Origin: CAWAMR01 sp963783095
GTDB taxonomy: Bacteria; Planctomycetota; Planctomycetia; Gemmatales; Gemmataceae
Assembly: GCA_963783095.1 (NCBI GenBank)
Contig: CAWAMR010000023.1
Location: 62,001 to 126,000, forward strand
Direction of reading: 5' to 3'
DNA: 64,000 nt
Shown: in pieces, positions 9,901-21,009 of the stretch
Layout of the letters: every line of letters starts with the position of its first letter
How positions within the stretch are numbered: the first letter of the stretch is position 1
Position numbers and translations under genes: made by a program
Notes under the pieces: generated by a model
What the model was told of the DNA's origin: nothing
The model's input: only the letters and a program-made list of their open reading frames with translations
Database searches by the model: none

Positions 9901-12115
9901 GTCCGTCGAGCAGTCGGTGGCGCTTTTCCTCAAGCTTGGCAATCGGTTCCATCTGCGTATTCAAGAACGCTTCGTAGGTCGTTTTGAGATCGAAGATGAA
10001 ATCCTTCTTGTCGTTCTGGGCGTCGTGGATCAGACAGCATACTTCGTGCAGTCCCGACTGGTGCAGGCGATGGTAGACAACGTCGATCGCCGCGCGTTTC
10101 TCACAAACGAACAGAACGCGTTTACCCTGGGCCACGTAATCGGCGATGAGATTGGTGATGGTCTGCGACTTGCCGGTGCCGGGGGGCCCCTGAATGATGA
10201 AGTGCTTGCCGATTCTCGCCAGTGCGATTGCCGAAGCCTGGGTCGGATCGCAGTTGACGATGGGATAGCTTTCCTCGATTGGCAGAGGACCGGGTGATCC
10301 GGCCAGTGCATCCCGCGGCTCCAGTGAAAAAATCGCGTCGAAGGCACTATGGTCCTCGCTGCTATCGAGCAATACCGTGTAGTCGCGCACCAGCGACATT
10401 TTGCGATAGTGAAAATTGCCGAGTGTCACATTGCAGAGATCGAACTCCCACCGATACGGGTTAGTCTGCTCCTCGACCTGGGTGTACAGTCGGCGCTCTT
10501 TCTCGCCACTACCCGTCTCGTGTTCGGGCGATATGTGCGTGCGCGGCCGTGGCGTTTCCTCCACCATGGTGCGCAGCCTCGGTTCTCCCGGAGCGATTCG
10601 CGTCTGAAACAGGCGCAGACCCAGCGGGTGGTAGTTCGCACGATCGTAGCTGTAGTCGATGTCGAAAAATGACCGCACGCCCCGCCCGGAAAGTCGCACG
10701 CGCCGGCGGTATTGTTCCAACCGCCGCTGGGCCTTGGCATGAATCAGGTTGATCCTCGGCTTATCGATCATCTCCACGGTCACTGCCGGCTCGCTCGATT
10801 GCACTTTAGCCGCGATGTGAGCGTGCAATTCGTCCAGCGACGACTGTGCCAGATCGACGAATTCGGGCAGATCCACAGCATACAGTTGCTTGAGATAGAA
10901 GCGCAGAACCGGATTGATTTCTGCTTCGGCACTCGAGCGGTTCAAGCGTATAGACATCGCGCACTCCCTTGGTTTTACCCAGTTCGACGGGCAGCAAGGC
11001 CAGTGGCGAATCGAACCGCTGCGGCGGCTTTTCCTTCAGGTTCGTCCAGCGCAGGAAGCAGACAACCAATCGAAGTTGGGCGAAGCCGTATTCCGTTTGA
11101 TCGCGGCGCGCTTCGTTGCGGATCTGATCGAGTTGAGCCGGCAGATAGAGCGCTTCCTCGAAACGCAGATACTTGTTGAGCGAAACTTGTCCTCCGGCGG
11201 CGACGGCATCCTTGAAGTCGTGGCCCCAGGTCAGAATCTGTTCGGGCCGGATGTTCTGCACGTCGAACGACAAGGGCACCGAGGCCCACGTCAGATTGAC
11301 GGTTTGCGTCGTGGCGCGAAATTGCAGCAACCGATTGCGCTTCGAGATCTCGAAGAGGCGCTGCTGCAGAGCACGACAAGGATCAGAGCCCGCCGGCCCC
11401 GCCGATCGATGCTCTGGAAGCCCGGACTGCGGGCCAGGTCGAAATCGAAATCGACGTCCTGATCGCGATAGTTCTCCAGTGTTCGCAGAACTGCGGAGAG
11501 ATCCTGCGGACGGCGATGCCGATCGAGCTCCGTCATTCGGGCGATTGCCTTGGCCAGCACGGGATGGAGATTTGGGTTCAGTTCGAACAAGTTGCGGCGG
11601 CATTGCACGAACGCAAGGAGATCCTGCGGGTCGTTGAGGTCCAGCCCGCAGGCCATCGAAGCGAGACAGCATGCCAAGAACGAAGACGTCGGTCAGCGGG
11701 TCGTGATGGCCGAGCTCGTGTTCCCAGCCTACATATCCCGGCAGATACACGGGTTGCTCGAATGGCTCGCCGCGTTTGCCGATCTGCATGTTGACAACGG
11801 ACTCCGTCCCGGCATTGACGTGCATGTCAACGCGATACGACCCGATCGACGTCAACGGCACGCGCGGCAGGCCGTTCGACCTCTCGGAGCTTGCCCGGCT
11901 GCAGCGTCGGCTTGGCGGCAAGCTGCGACTTCCTCGAACCAGAGCCGGTTGTTCTCGACCTGGATGGCGTTGATGCCTTGCAACGGCGCGACCCGGCCCG
12001 CCCGGTGTGCCGCTACCACCTGCCGGACCAGAGGCAAGAAGCTAGCCAGAGCGTCTTCGGTCGTGAAGCCGCCCGTTTCCAGTCGACGTTCGAGATAGTC
12101 GGTGAAACTCGTCAT
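6953..12115 (-). CDS. Kinase-like / SF1 (COG1112-type) helicase / nuclease-like fusion (frame-broken)
   Basis: A reconstructed protein of about 1,720 residues, spread over at least seven frame changes (near 11,900, 11,680, 11,380, 10,945, 8,435, 7,880 and 7,350). The N-terminus (MTSFTDYLERRLETGG) leads to a kinase-C-lobe-like region with AAHRAGRV, then LPGYVGWEHELGHHDPLTD and RHRRPQDLSAVLRTLENY; the catalytic HRD and DFG are not evident, so it is probably a pseudokinase. A DUF4011-like part precedes the helicase: Walker A GPPGTGKSQTI, motif II FDEASQ, motif III GDEMQLPP, motif V GDERDVIILSVCYG and motif VI ERRLNVAFSRAK. The C-terminus (FRCDLAIRR, GIMIDTESFY, LLRNFGWSVVLVLTKDWF) resembles the Vsr/MTES_1575 PD-(D/E)xK domain of DUF3320-type helicases. 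Its ATG overlaps the stop of the upstream metallopeptidase gene (ATGA). Confidence 0.85.
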
Positions 12116-13326
12116 GATGGTTGAGACATTTCCGATCTGGCCAGCAGGGATTCTGCATCTTTGTCGATCTTGGCAAACGCCTTCTTGCCAAGCGTCAGTT
12201 CTTTCTGGACGAGTTCGGCGAACCGCTTGTCGATGCCGAGGCGACGAGCCAGGACAATCGCCGCGGAAAGAGCAACATCGCCCAGGTCGCGATCGACGGT
12301 CACGAAATCGAGCATCAAGATAGCAGCAATAATCGGCAAGAGAGGCGTCGCCGCGGTCCAGTTCGGCCTTGAGTCGCGACTCATTCCTTGATGCCTCCGG
12401 TCGATGTTGAAATCCGCAAAGAACTGCTTCGCATGGGCCAGCACGGCTTCAGTGTGATACCATGCCGGCACCAGCAACGCCTGCAGGAGATCGCCGCGTC
12501 AATTCGGCGGCGCGCTTCTGGCCCAGCAGATCGAGTCGGTGCAGATTCAATCCGCCTTCGATCATCCGCTCGATCTCGGCATGAGCTTCGTTACCTCGAT
12601 CCGCCCAGAGCCGGAGTGCTCGGGCGCGAATGTACGGTTCCGGATGGCTGATCTGCTCGGCCTGCACGTTGCTCTTGGCGAAAATCTCTTCGGCCTGTCG
12701 CAGATAGCTTTCGGCGCTGACTTCGTTCAATCCCGTTTCGATTTTGATCAGTGCGCGCAACGGCAGCTGCGACGTCGTCGCTGACGTGATACGCCCAGCG
12801 ATCCGCGTAGATTTCAGTCCAAAGGCTATAAAGCCGGGCGCTTTCCGAGGCCACGGCACCCGTTGCCGGATCGGCGGAAAGCGCGCGCAGCAGGTCGGCG
12901 GCGATCAGATATGCGCCCTGCCGATCTTCGAACATTCGGAAATGGGCAAGTTCATGGGCCAGCACTGCTCGCACTTCTGCTTGGGAAAGCACGCTCTGCC
13001 ACTGGCCCAGCCAGAACAATATGAGCTTCGCCGGGCAGGTATGCCAGGGAAGCATTCAGCGCGTTGCTCGGTCTGCGGCCTGATAGAGTGTTACGACGCA
13101 GTTCAGTTGCATGCACTCCCGTACGCGGTTCACAATCTCATAAAGTTCCGGCTGGGATTGCTTGTTCCAGTCGATAAGTTGATTTGAGCAGATCGAGGCG
13201 AACGGCATCTGCTTCTGCGTTGTCTTTGCGTGCCGAAGCGAACCATGTCCACAACTTTGGTTCTAGGGCCTGGAGATGCGCGACAATCGCACGATGGTAC
13301 GTTAGCGGCTCTGGTAATTGGGGCAT
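12112..13326 (-). CDS. M48-like metallopeptidase (frame-broken)
   Basis: A reconstructed protein of about 405 residues starting at the ATG 13324-13326 (MPQLPEPLTYHRAIV). The zinc motif HELAHF, preceded by LSQAEVRAVLA, lies about 140 residues in; SLWTEIYADRWA downstream supplies the third-ligand Glu region expected of M48 (Ste24/HtpX-like) peptidases. No clear membrane helices flank it, unlike HtpX. After the peptidase a helical, repeat-like tail (PYIRARALRLWADRG) ends in a hydrophobic segment. Frame changes lie near 13,140, 13,060, 12,780 and 12,490. The TGA stop shares an ATGA with the helicase start, so the two are probably translated together. The substrate is unknown. Confidence 0.8.
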
Positions 13327-13424
13327 GTGTTGACGTTTCCCTGAAGACCAAACGGGCTACTAGCCCGTCGATCTTAACTATGACGTTCGGAAGCCTCCAC
13401 CCACCACCCACCTACAAAACGAAA

Positions 13425-13751
13425 CTATACTTTGGATTCACTCAACTGTCGGAGCAATTCAAGGGTATAGATCCCCGTGTCGTGTTCATCGTTCCAGACG
13501 ATTTGATACGCATAGTAGCCGCGCGGCACCATTTTGACGGGCTGCGGCAAGCCGGCAGCAACTTCAGCAGGTTTCAACAATCGGAACGGATCGGCAGGTT
13601 TGCCGCGTTCTTCCAGGCAGGATGCGCACGGACACTCTTTTCGTAACTTCTGCCAGGTCACGAAGGTACGGATGCCGTCGCTCCAGTCGATGCTAAGCCC
13701 ATCAGCCTCCCGACGCAAAGACAGAGGTTTCAATGTTTCTGGTAGAGGCAT
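13425..13751 (-). CDS. DUF971 (GBBH-like N-terminal) protein
   Basis: A 108-residue, single-domain, intact protein. The pattern LRREADGLSIDWSDG, FVTWQKLRKECPCASC and GYYAYQIVWNDEHDTGIYTLELLRQL matches the DUF971 family, related to the N-terminal domain of gamma-butyrobetaine hydroxylase. It keeps the Cys pair (CPCASC) that binds metal in some members. Free-standing DUF971 proteins have been linked to iron-sulfur or metal handling, but the role is not settled. It lies 98 bp upstream of the metallopeptidase gene on the same strand; the link to that gene is only positional. Confidence 0.85.
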   Translation of the reverse strand: MPLPETLKPLSLRREADGLSIDWSDGIRTFVTWQKLRKECPCASCLEERGKPADPFRLLKPAEVAAGLPQPVKMVPRGYYAYQIVWNDEHDTGIYTLELLRQLSESKV

Positions 13752-13776
13752 AGAGATCGCCCAATGAGATAAGAAA

Positions 13777-14860
13777 CTACTTCGGTAGTTTTACCAAATC
13801 TCGCGTGATTTGATCCACTTTCGAACAACCACACAACGCCATCGCATTATCGAACTCGTCGCGCAAGATCGTCATTACTCGTTGGGCACCTTGCTCGCCA
13901 CCCGTTGCCAGTCCCCACAATACGGGCCTTCCCACCTGCACCGCACTGGCTCCGAGCGCCAGAGCTTTCAAAACGTCGATGCCGCGACGAATGCCGCCAT
14001 CCAAGAGCACAGCGCCTCCATCGCCGATTGCCTCGACAATTTCCGGAAGCACCTGGATCGTTGCGGGAACGGTGTCGAGTTGTCGCCCGCCATGATTGGA
14101 GACGACGACCCCAGCTGCACCCGATTTCAAAGCGGTGACCGCATCGTCGCCGCGCAAGACTCCCTTGACCAGAACGGGCAATTTCGTCAACCCGGCAAGC
14201 CACTCGATGTCTTTCCATGTAAGGTCGGCATCGAAACAACAGCGTGTGTAGAGTGCGGGGCCGCTTTCTCCATCGCCGATCGGCAGCATCCCAAAGCCTG
14301 ACTCTTCGAGATTCTTGACGGTGAATTCGGGCGAAAGATGAAAGCCGTTACGCATATCGGGTTCGCGCCGGCCCATGACCGGCACATCACCGGTCACTTC
14401 CAAAGCGATGAAACCAGCGGCTTCCGCTCGTTCCACCAGCGCTCGGGTCACGCCCCGATCCTTGAACACGTAAAGTTGAAAAATTGCCGGGCTTTTTGTC
14501 GTGTTCGCAATTTCTTCCAGCGAAGTCGTCGCCATCGTGCTGGCCACGAAGGTCACCCCGGCAGCATTCGCCGCCCGAACGGTTCCAGGCTCGCCATCGG
14601 CGTGCGCCGAACTTTTGAAAGGCCATCGGTGCAATCAGAATCGGTGATGGCAACGTCCTGCCAAAGAGGGTGATTTGAAGATCCCGCGTCCCGACCGGCT
14701 GCAACAAGCGCGGGCGAAGTTGAATTCGATCGAAGGCCCGGCGATTATCGTGGAGCGTGATTTGATCGCCCGCGCCGCTGGCGAAATAGTCGAAGATCAT
14801 CCTCGGCAGCACGGCGCGGGCCAAGTCTTCGTATTCGTGAAGGTTGATCGGTTGGGTCAT
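13777..14860 (-). CDS. FMN-dependent alpha-hydroxy-acid oxidase/dehydrogenase (frame-broken)
   Basis: The lactate dehydrogenase/glycolate oxidase family oxidises 2-hydroxy acids to 2-oxo acids on an FMN-bound TIM barrel. The start MTQPINLHEYEDLAR and PRMIFDYFASGAGDQ are the typical N-terminus. One frame change near 14,630 follows SPILIAPMAFQK. The remaining frame carries FVASTMATTSLEEIA, the catalytic His in SNHGGRQLD, and the phosphate-binding stretch VLLDGGIRRGIDVLKALALG followed by ASAVQVGRP. The reconstructed length of about 361 residues is normal for the family. The exact substrate (lactate, glycolate or other) cannot be read from sequence alone. Confidence 0.87.
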
Positions 14861-14870
14861 TTCTCTTTTA

Positions 14871-14943
14871 GTTTTCAGTGTTCAGTGTTCAGTTGGAGAC
14901 ATTAAGTTTTTACGGAAAACGGAAAACTGAACACTGAACTCTG
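14871..14943. repeat. Tandem and inverted short repeat
   Basis: Repeats of gttcagt at 14871-14894 are mirrored by aactgaacactgaac near 14925-14939, giving a stem of about 15 bp around an AT-rich loop. It sits in the divergent promoter gap between the oxidase gene and the protease gene. A repeat of the same design but different sequence is found at 50673-50750. Confidence 0.6.
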
Positions 14944-15069
14944 TACTAAATTGTCGACCAGGACCGACTCTGCCGAGTGGAGAACCGGATTCGGCCATCG
15001 ACCGGGAATCGTAAGCGGATACAATCCACTGAGGACAAACTTTCATTCATGCACTGCACCGGAGGCGCT

Positions 15070-15492
15070 ATGACGGGTCGAGTGGTCGTCGAGGTAACGA
15101 TCGAAAACCTGGAAGACTTGTGGGCCGTCCGTAGGGGTACGCTGGCGGCGGATCAGGTGCGGCGCGTGGTTGTCCCGGACGCTCTCGTCGATACAGGGGC
15201 GACGCTCCTCTCGTTGCCGACTCGCATGATTCGAGAGTTAGGTTTGCAGCCGGTAGCCACGAAGCGGGTGACCAGCAGCGCCGGAATCGGCGAAGCGATG
15301 ATATATGACACGGCACGGCTAACGGTGCAGGGTCGTTCCTGCGGAATGGACGTACTTGAGGTGCCCGACACGATGCCTGTGCTCGTCGGACAAATCCCGC
15401 TTGAACACCTGGATTTTACCATTGACATGCGCAGCCGAACGCTGATCGGCAATCCAGCGCATGGCGGTGAACATATGTACGAGCTATTCTGA
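15070..15492 (+). CDS. Retropepsin-like aspartyl protease-fold protein
   Basis: A 140-residue, single-domain protein. The active-site motif DALVDTGATLLSLP (DTGA) lies near residues 35-48, followed by the flap-like region and a second hydrophobic block containing DVLEVPDTMPVLVGQIPLEHLDF. Bacterial proteins of this size are assumed to act as homodimeric aspartic proteases; substrates are unknown. I chose the ATG at 15070 because ggagg lies 4 bases upstream; the frame is open upstream to 14977. The gene stands alone between divergent and downstream units. Confidence 0.78.
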   Translation: MTGRVVVEVTIENLEDLWAVRRGTLAADQVRRVVVPDALVDTGATLLSLPTRMIRELGLQPVATKRVTSSAGIGEAMIYDTARLTVQGRSCGMDVLEVPDTMPVLVGQIPLEHLDFTIDMRSRTLIGNPAHGGEHMYELF

Positions 15493-15664
15493 TTGGGGCG
15501 AGTCAGCGAGCCGAATCGTTGGAAGGCGGAAATCTCCTTGCCGGGGCCGCTTTGAAACTGCTACACTACCGGAAACAGTGGCCCGATAACTTGTCGTCAC
15601 GCTTTTGTTTGATCCCGCCGTATTGACAGTTTCATCCATCCTGCCGAACCTGGAGATGCCTTTC

Positions 15665-16913
15665 ATGCCGCATCCGCTGAACCGACGAGCTTTCTTGCGA
15701 GGCTCGGGCATCTGTCTTGCGCTGCCTTTACTCGATGCCATGCAGCCGGCGCACGGGGCTGGAACATCCCCAACTGCAACACCTCGGCGCATGGTGGCGA
15801 TCGAGACCAACATGGGCATCCTGCCGCAGTTCTTCTTTCCGGAGAAGGCCGGTAAGGACTACGCGCTGACTCCCTATCTTGAACGTCTTGGCGCGCATCG
15901 AAAAAACATGACGGTATTCTCCGGCGTCAGCCTGCCCGGCGTGACCGGGCGCCCATGCGGCCGAGAAATGCTTTCTGACCGGCACGCCGCATCCCGAACG
16001 CGGCGGCTTTCGCAACTGGGTGTCGCTCGATCAATTCGCCGCCGAGCAGTTGGCAACCGCACGCGCTATCCATCGCTGACGCTGGCCATGAGCAGCGAGG
16101 GCGGCATGACCCTGAGCTACACGCGCAGCGGCGCACCGATCTCCGCCGAGAGAAGCCCGCGCAAGCTGTTTCAGAAACTTTTCGTGCAGGGCAAGCCCGA
16201 AGAAGTGAAGGCCAACGTCGAGGCGCTGCGACAGGGCCGGAGCATGCTCGATTTCGTCGGCGACCAGGCCAAAGCGGCTCAATCGGTCGCTGTCCAAGGC
16301 CGACCAGCAGCGCATGGACCAGTATTTCACTTCGGTTCGCGAACTCGAACAGCGTCTGCACAGCTCGGAGGCGTGGGAATACAAGCCAAAGCCGAAAGTG
16401 AACGCGCAGCCGCCCGAATGACATCGACGATTCGCGGCAGTTCGTCCAGAAGACCAAGCTCATGTTCGACGTCATCAAGCTGGCACTGGAGACCGACTCC
16501 TCGCGCCTCATCACGCTGTTCATCGACACGACGGTCATTCACAACATCACCCATCACGGCAACCGGCCCGAAGTGATCGCCGAACTGCGCTCCAAGGAAG
16601 AGGCGCAGTTCGACGCTCTCGGCGATTTTCTCAAAGGCGCTGAACGAGACCAAGGAAGAAGGCCAGACGCTGCTCGACCGCACGATGGTGCTCTACGGCA
16701 CCTGCATGGGCAGCGCCAATTCGCACTCCAATGTCAATCTGCCGGTGCTGCTCGCCGGCGGCGGCTTCAAGCATGGCCAGCACCTCGCCTTCGACACAGC
16801 AGAACAACTATCCGCTGACCAACCTGTACGTCTCGATGCTGCAACGGCTGGGCATCGAAACCAGAGAGTTCTCCACGGCCAAGGGAACCTTCACCGGACT
16901 GGAGATGGCATGA
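15665..16913 (+). CDS. DUF1552 secreted protein (frame-broken)
   Basis: DUF1552 proteins are planctomycete secreted proteins, distantly like DUF1501/sulfatase-fold proteins, usually encoded beside DUF1592 cytochromes. The N-terminus NRRAFLRGSGICLALPLLDA is a twin-arginine-like signal. Conserved parts follow in several frames: RMVAIETNMGILPQFFFPE, YPSLTLAMSSEGGMTLSYTR, RKLFQKLFVQG, DQYFTSVRELEQRL, LMFDVIKLALETDSSRLITL, THHGNRPEVIAEL, RTMVLYGTCMGSANSHSN and a final LYVSMLQRLGIETREFS. At least six frame changes occur, but no region is missing. The start at 15665 has ggag 9 bases upstream; 15656 is an alternative. The stop shares an ATGA with the next gene. Confidence 0.85.
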
Positions 16914-19553
16914 GAGCGGCCAGTCGACAGTACTTCACGCGCTTGGTCTGCGTTGGTCTGTGCGTTACTTCTGGTGCCAAACTTGATGTGCGCTGCGGAC
17001 GGTCAACCCAAAGGCGTTTTTCGAAGCGCATTGCTATGGCTGCCACGACGACGACACCCACAAGGGCGGCCTCGACCTGACCTCTTTGAAACTCGATTTC
17101 TCCGAACCCGACAACTTCGCGCGCTGGGTGAAGATCCACGACCGCATCGAATCGGGCGAGATGCCGCCCAAGAAGCAAGAACGCCCACCCGTCGCCGAGA
17201 TCGACAGCTGTGACCAGGTGGTTGCAGCAATCCTTGATCGCGGCGGAACGAAAGCGTTTTCAGGGCGGGGGCCGCACGGCGTTGCGCCGACTCGACGCGC
17301 GCTGAGTACGAGAACACGATCCGCGACCTGTTCGACCTGCCCGGCATCGCGCTTCAAGGCGGACTGCCGGCCGACGGCTCCGCGCACGGCTTCGACAAGA
17401 ACAGCGACGCCCTGGACATCTCGCATGTCAACATGGCGAAGTACGTGGAGGCGGCCGACCAGGCGCTCGACTGGCCATCGCCACCCGGCCGAAGCCGCCG
17501 GCATTCGCCAGGCAGCGGATCTCGCTGGCCAGCCAATACATCGTGCAGATTATCCTCATGAACGGCGACGCCGTATTGCTGAAGGACAAGAAGCCCGACC
17601 CGAATTTCCTGCCCGCCGGCGAGGAAGGCCATATCGACATGGGCGCGCACGGGCGAATGGGGTCGTTCAGCAACGACAGCAGCGTGGGCCTGTTTCGCCA
17701 CGAAGATGAGTCGTTCAGCCCTTACTTCATGGAATTTGCCACCATTTATCCGGGACGCTATCGCGTTCGCGCATCCTTCTGGAGTTTCGGCTGGGACAAG
17801 GGAAAAGTGTTGCCGTCGCGCGGCACCGAGGCGGCACGGCTTTCGGTGGTGCAGTTGACCGGAGACGGTCGGGGCGGCGGTCATCCCAGCTATGTCCTGG
17901 GCTATTACGATGCTCCTTCTCTTGAACCCAAAGTACATGACTTCGTGACCTGGCTGAACTTCAAGGAAACCATCGGCTTCAATGCCGCCTCGCTCGCACC
18001 GGTCGTGAATTACACGCGCAAGGGCCGTGCAATGGCTTTCACGGGGCCGGGCATCGCCTGCGACTGGCTGGACATCGAAGGGCCGCTCCACGATGTCTGG
18101 CCGCCGGCCGGCCATCGGCTCCTTTTCGGCGATCTGCCGATCGTCGAGTTCAAGCCGGCCGAGCACGCCGGCGATTCGTGCGCCAAAACGCAAACAAGTC
18201 CGGCAAGAGATTATCGGTGCCAAGAATAAGCTCGATCCCGATCTCGGGCATCTGGACGGTTCGCAGCGAAAAGCCACTGGCCGATGCCGATCGGCTGCTC
18301 GCCGTTTTTCTGCCGAAGGCCTTTCGTCGGCCCGTTGACTCAGCGGTTCGACAGGCCTACGTTGCCAAGGTGGACGAGCGACTCAAGGCCGGCGATTGCT
18401 TCGAGACGGCCATGCGCTGGGCCTATCGCGCAGCACTATGTTCTGCCGATTTTCTCTATCACATCGAACCGGCGGGCCGAGCTGGATGACCATGCACTGG
18501 CCTGCCGGCTGTCGTATCTTCTTCTGGAACTCAATGCCCGATGAGATGCTCTCGAATCTCGCCGGCTCCGGGAAACTCCACGATCCGGAAGTACTTCGAT
18601 CCGAAGTCGATCGGCTGCTGAAGGATCGAAAATCGCAGCGCTTCGTCGAAGATTTTCTGGGCCAGTGGTTAAAGCTGCGGCAGATCGCCGCCAACGATCC
18701 CGATCGCAAGCTCTATCCCGAATTCAGTCCCTATTTGCAGGATTCGATGGTCGCCGAGACCCGGGCCTATTTCCGCGAGATGATCGATAAGGATCTCGAT
18801 GCCGGCCATCTGGTGCGCTCCAACTTCGCCATGCTGAACGAAAAGCTGGCCGCGCATTACGGAATAACAGGCGTCAGCGGCCCGGCGATTCGGCGGGTTC
18901 CGTTGCCGCCGGATTGCCCGCGCGGCGGATTCCTCACTCAGGCTTCGATCCTGAAGATCACGGCGAACGGCACCACTACATCGCCGGTGCCGCGTGGGGC
19001 GTTTGTGATGGAACGCCTGCTCGGCCAGCCGCCCGAACCGCCGCCGCCTAACATTCCCGCAGTTGAGCCGGACGTGCGCGGCGCAACCACGATCCGCGAA
19101 CAACTTGAGAAGCATCGTTCGGTAGCGATCTGCGCATCGTGCCACGCGAAGATCGATCCGCCCGGCTTTGCCCTGGAATCGTTCGACGTCATCGGCGGCT
19201 TCCGCGATCGTTACCGCTCCATCGGCAACGGCGATCCTGCACCGCGAGGCTCCATCGATCCGTTCATCGGAATCTCCTTCAAACTCGGCCCCAAAGTCGA
19301 TGCCTCCGGCGTTCTTCCCGACGGCAGAAAATTTGGTGGAATCGCCGAGTTTCAGACCTTGCTTGCCCGAGATTCAGCCCCGCTGCTGAAGAACCTGGCG
19401 AAACAGTTGGCGGTCTACGGAACCGGGCGAGAAATCGCTTTTTCCGACCGCGAGAACATCGCAAGCATCCTCGAGAAGACTCAGAAAAAAGGTGGTGGGG
19501 TTCGCTCTCTCATTCACGAGTTGGTCCAGAGCAGTCTTTTCCAAACCAAATGA
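16910..19553 (+). CDS. Planctomycete cytochrome-type DUF1587/DUF1592/DUF1588 protein (frame-broken)
   Basis: A secreted protein of about 880 residues. After a hydrophobic leader comes a heme c site (CYGCH, near 17035) and GLDLTSLKLDFSEP. DUF1587 (RAEYENTIRDLFDL) follows, then a beta-rich carbohydrate-binding-like middle, DUF1595 (LPKAFRRPVDSAVRQAY), DUF1592 (LACRLSYLLLELNARDEMLS to FGMLNEKL-like blocks), DUF1588 with a second CASCH motif near 19,137 (HAKIDPPGFALESFD) and a C-terminal DUF1585 (LAVYGTGREIAFSDR). Frame changes are scattered up to about 18,490; the last 350 residues are intact. It is coupled to the DUF1552 gene by ATGA. The pair is thought to act in periplasmic redox breakdown of complex polymers, but no reaction is established. 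Confidence 0.85.
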
Positions 19554-20134
19554 GTGGTTACACGATGTCGCAGAATATTTGCCGCTCTTGTGGTCGTGAT
19601 CGGCTCGGTGCTGTTTCCAACGGCGAGCCAGGCCGCCGATGACAAATCGGCGGAGCTCCAGAAGATCAAGCACCGGGTCACGGGGCTGTTTTCTCCCGAC
19701 CGGGAAGATGATCTCCGGACAGCGGTTGCGCTATTGCCGAACGTCCAGCTCATCGGCATCGATTTCGCATTTGCCGAAGCGACTTTCGCGTATGATCCCG
19801 CAAAGCTTTTTGGCAAGGCGAAACCCGATGAAATCGTCAGGCGCTTCGATGAAATGCTGAGGTCGGTGTCATCTGCCACCTTTGGAGTCAAACCGCTTTC
19901 GACAACGCCCAGGGACAAGTTGAAGAGTATCGAGATACCGGTCGTGGGCCTCGACTGTAAGGGATGCGCCTGGCAACTTACGAGTCGCTCTGCAACATCG
20001 ATGGCGTGGTCCAGGCAACGGTAAGTTTCAAAGCGGGGCGGGTCTTGGCGCTGATCGATCCGGTGAAGACCGATCGCGCTGCGCTTGAAGCGGCATTAAA
20101 AAAGAAGGGCGTGAAGCTGGCACCCAAACGATAG
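19554..20134 (+). CDS. Secreted heavy-metal-associated (HMA) domain protein (frame-broken)
   Basis: About 193 residues after joining two frames near 19,975. The GTG at 19554 directly follows the stop of the DUF1592 gene and gives a signal peptide (FAALVVVIGSVLFPTASQA). One domain near residues 35-110 looks like a ferredoxin-fold HMA domain without the Cys pair (VQLIGIDFAFAEATFAYDP, then LFGKAKPDEIVRRFDEML). A second domain near residues 124-190 has the metal-binding CKGCA motif followed, in the other frame, by SLCNIDGVVQATVSFKAGR and ALEAALKKKGVKL. It probably binds Cu, Zn or Hg in the periplasm. The frame change hits the metal site itself and needs checking. Confidence 0.7.
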
Positions 20135-20223
20135 ATTCTCGGCGTCAGGCCGTTACTTTTTCGCTCCGGGAAGTAGTCTATTCTGGGTGGTTCAAGTAGA
20201 CTCTCGCCATAGAAGGAGCATGT

Positions 20224-20985
20224 ATGTTGAAAAAGCTTTCCGTTGTTGCGTTCGTTGCGATCGGTCTCGCCGCGTACAGCACTCTCTCCAAAGTTGACGC
20301 CGAAGATAAAAAGACCGAGTTGCCGAAGCCCGATGCTGAAGGCTTCATCACCATCTTTAACGGCACCGATCTGACCGGATGGGAAGGTCTCACCGATTAC
20401 TGGGAAGTCAAGGACGGCGTTATCTCAGGCCACGAGACGAAAGACAAATCGAAGCAGACGTTCCTGATCTGGAAGGGAAGCAATGTCAGCGATTTCGAAT
20501 TGCGTTTGAAATACAAGTTCGCAACCAAGGAAGGGAATTCGGGCATTCAGTTCCGATCGAAGGTTCTCGGTGCCAAGGACTTCCGGGTTGGCGGCTACCA
20601 GGCTGACTTCGACGCTGGCGGCGGATACGATGGCTGCATTTATGACGAAGGCAGCGTCGCCGGCGGCCGGGGCATCATGAGCACGCGCGGCGAGAAGACG
20701 GTTTGGGATGCCGATACCAAGCGCAAGAATGAGAAACTGGGCGAGAAGGATCTCAAAAAGGTCATCAAGGTTGGCGACTGGAACGATGTCGTCCTGAGGG
20801 CAGAAGGCAACCACATCACCTACAGCATCAATGGTGAACTCATGACCGATCTTATCGATGAGAGTCCCAAGGCGCTCAAGGAGGGCGTGCTGGCGCTGCA
20901 ATGCCACGCAGGGTTCACGATGGATATTCAGTTCAAGGATATAAAAATCAAGCTGCTGGAAAGCAAGTTGACGGAAAAGAAATAA
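20224..20985 (+). CDS. DUF1080 (3-keto-disaccharide hydrolase-type) protein
   Basis: An intact 253-residue secreted protein. A signal peptide (LSVVAFVAIGLAAYSTLSKVDA) is followed by the concanavalin-like DUF1080 fold: EGFITIFNGTDLTGWEG, YWEVKDGVISGHET, LRLKYKFATKEGNSGIQFRS, GGYQADFDAG, GDWNDVVLRAEGNHITYSIN and a final GVLALQCHAGFTMDIQFKDI. The family is hugely expanded in planctomycetes and thought to act on polysaccharides or 3-keto sugars. The start is supported by aaggag about 5-8 bases before the ATG. No partner gene is in frame next to it. Confidence 0.9.
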   Translation: MLKKLSVVAFVAIGLAAYSTLSKVDAEDKKTELPKPDAEGFITIFNGTDLTGWEGLTDYWEVKDGVISGHETKDKSKQTFLIWKGSNVSDFELRLKYKFATKEGNSGIQFRSKVLGAKDFRVGGYQADFDAGGGYDGCIYDEGSVAGGRGIMSTRGEKTVWDADTKRKNEKLGEKDLKKVIKVGDWNDVVLRAEGNHITYSINGELMTDLIDESPKALKEGVLALQCHAGFTMDIQFKDIKIKLLESKLTEKK

Positions 20986-21009
20986 GGCCAGTAGTTGCAA
21001 AGAAACAGG

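Noticed and set aside
17354..18277. Open frame opposite the DUF1592 gene (307 residues)
   Set aside because: Antisense shadow; the plus strand carries conserved domains throughout.
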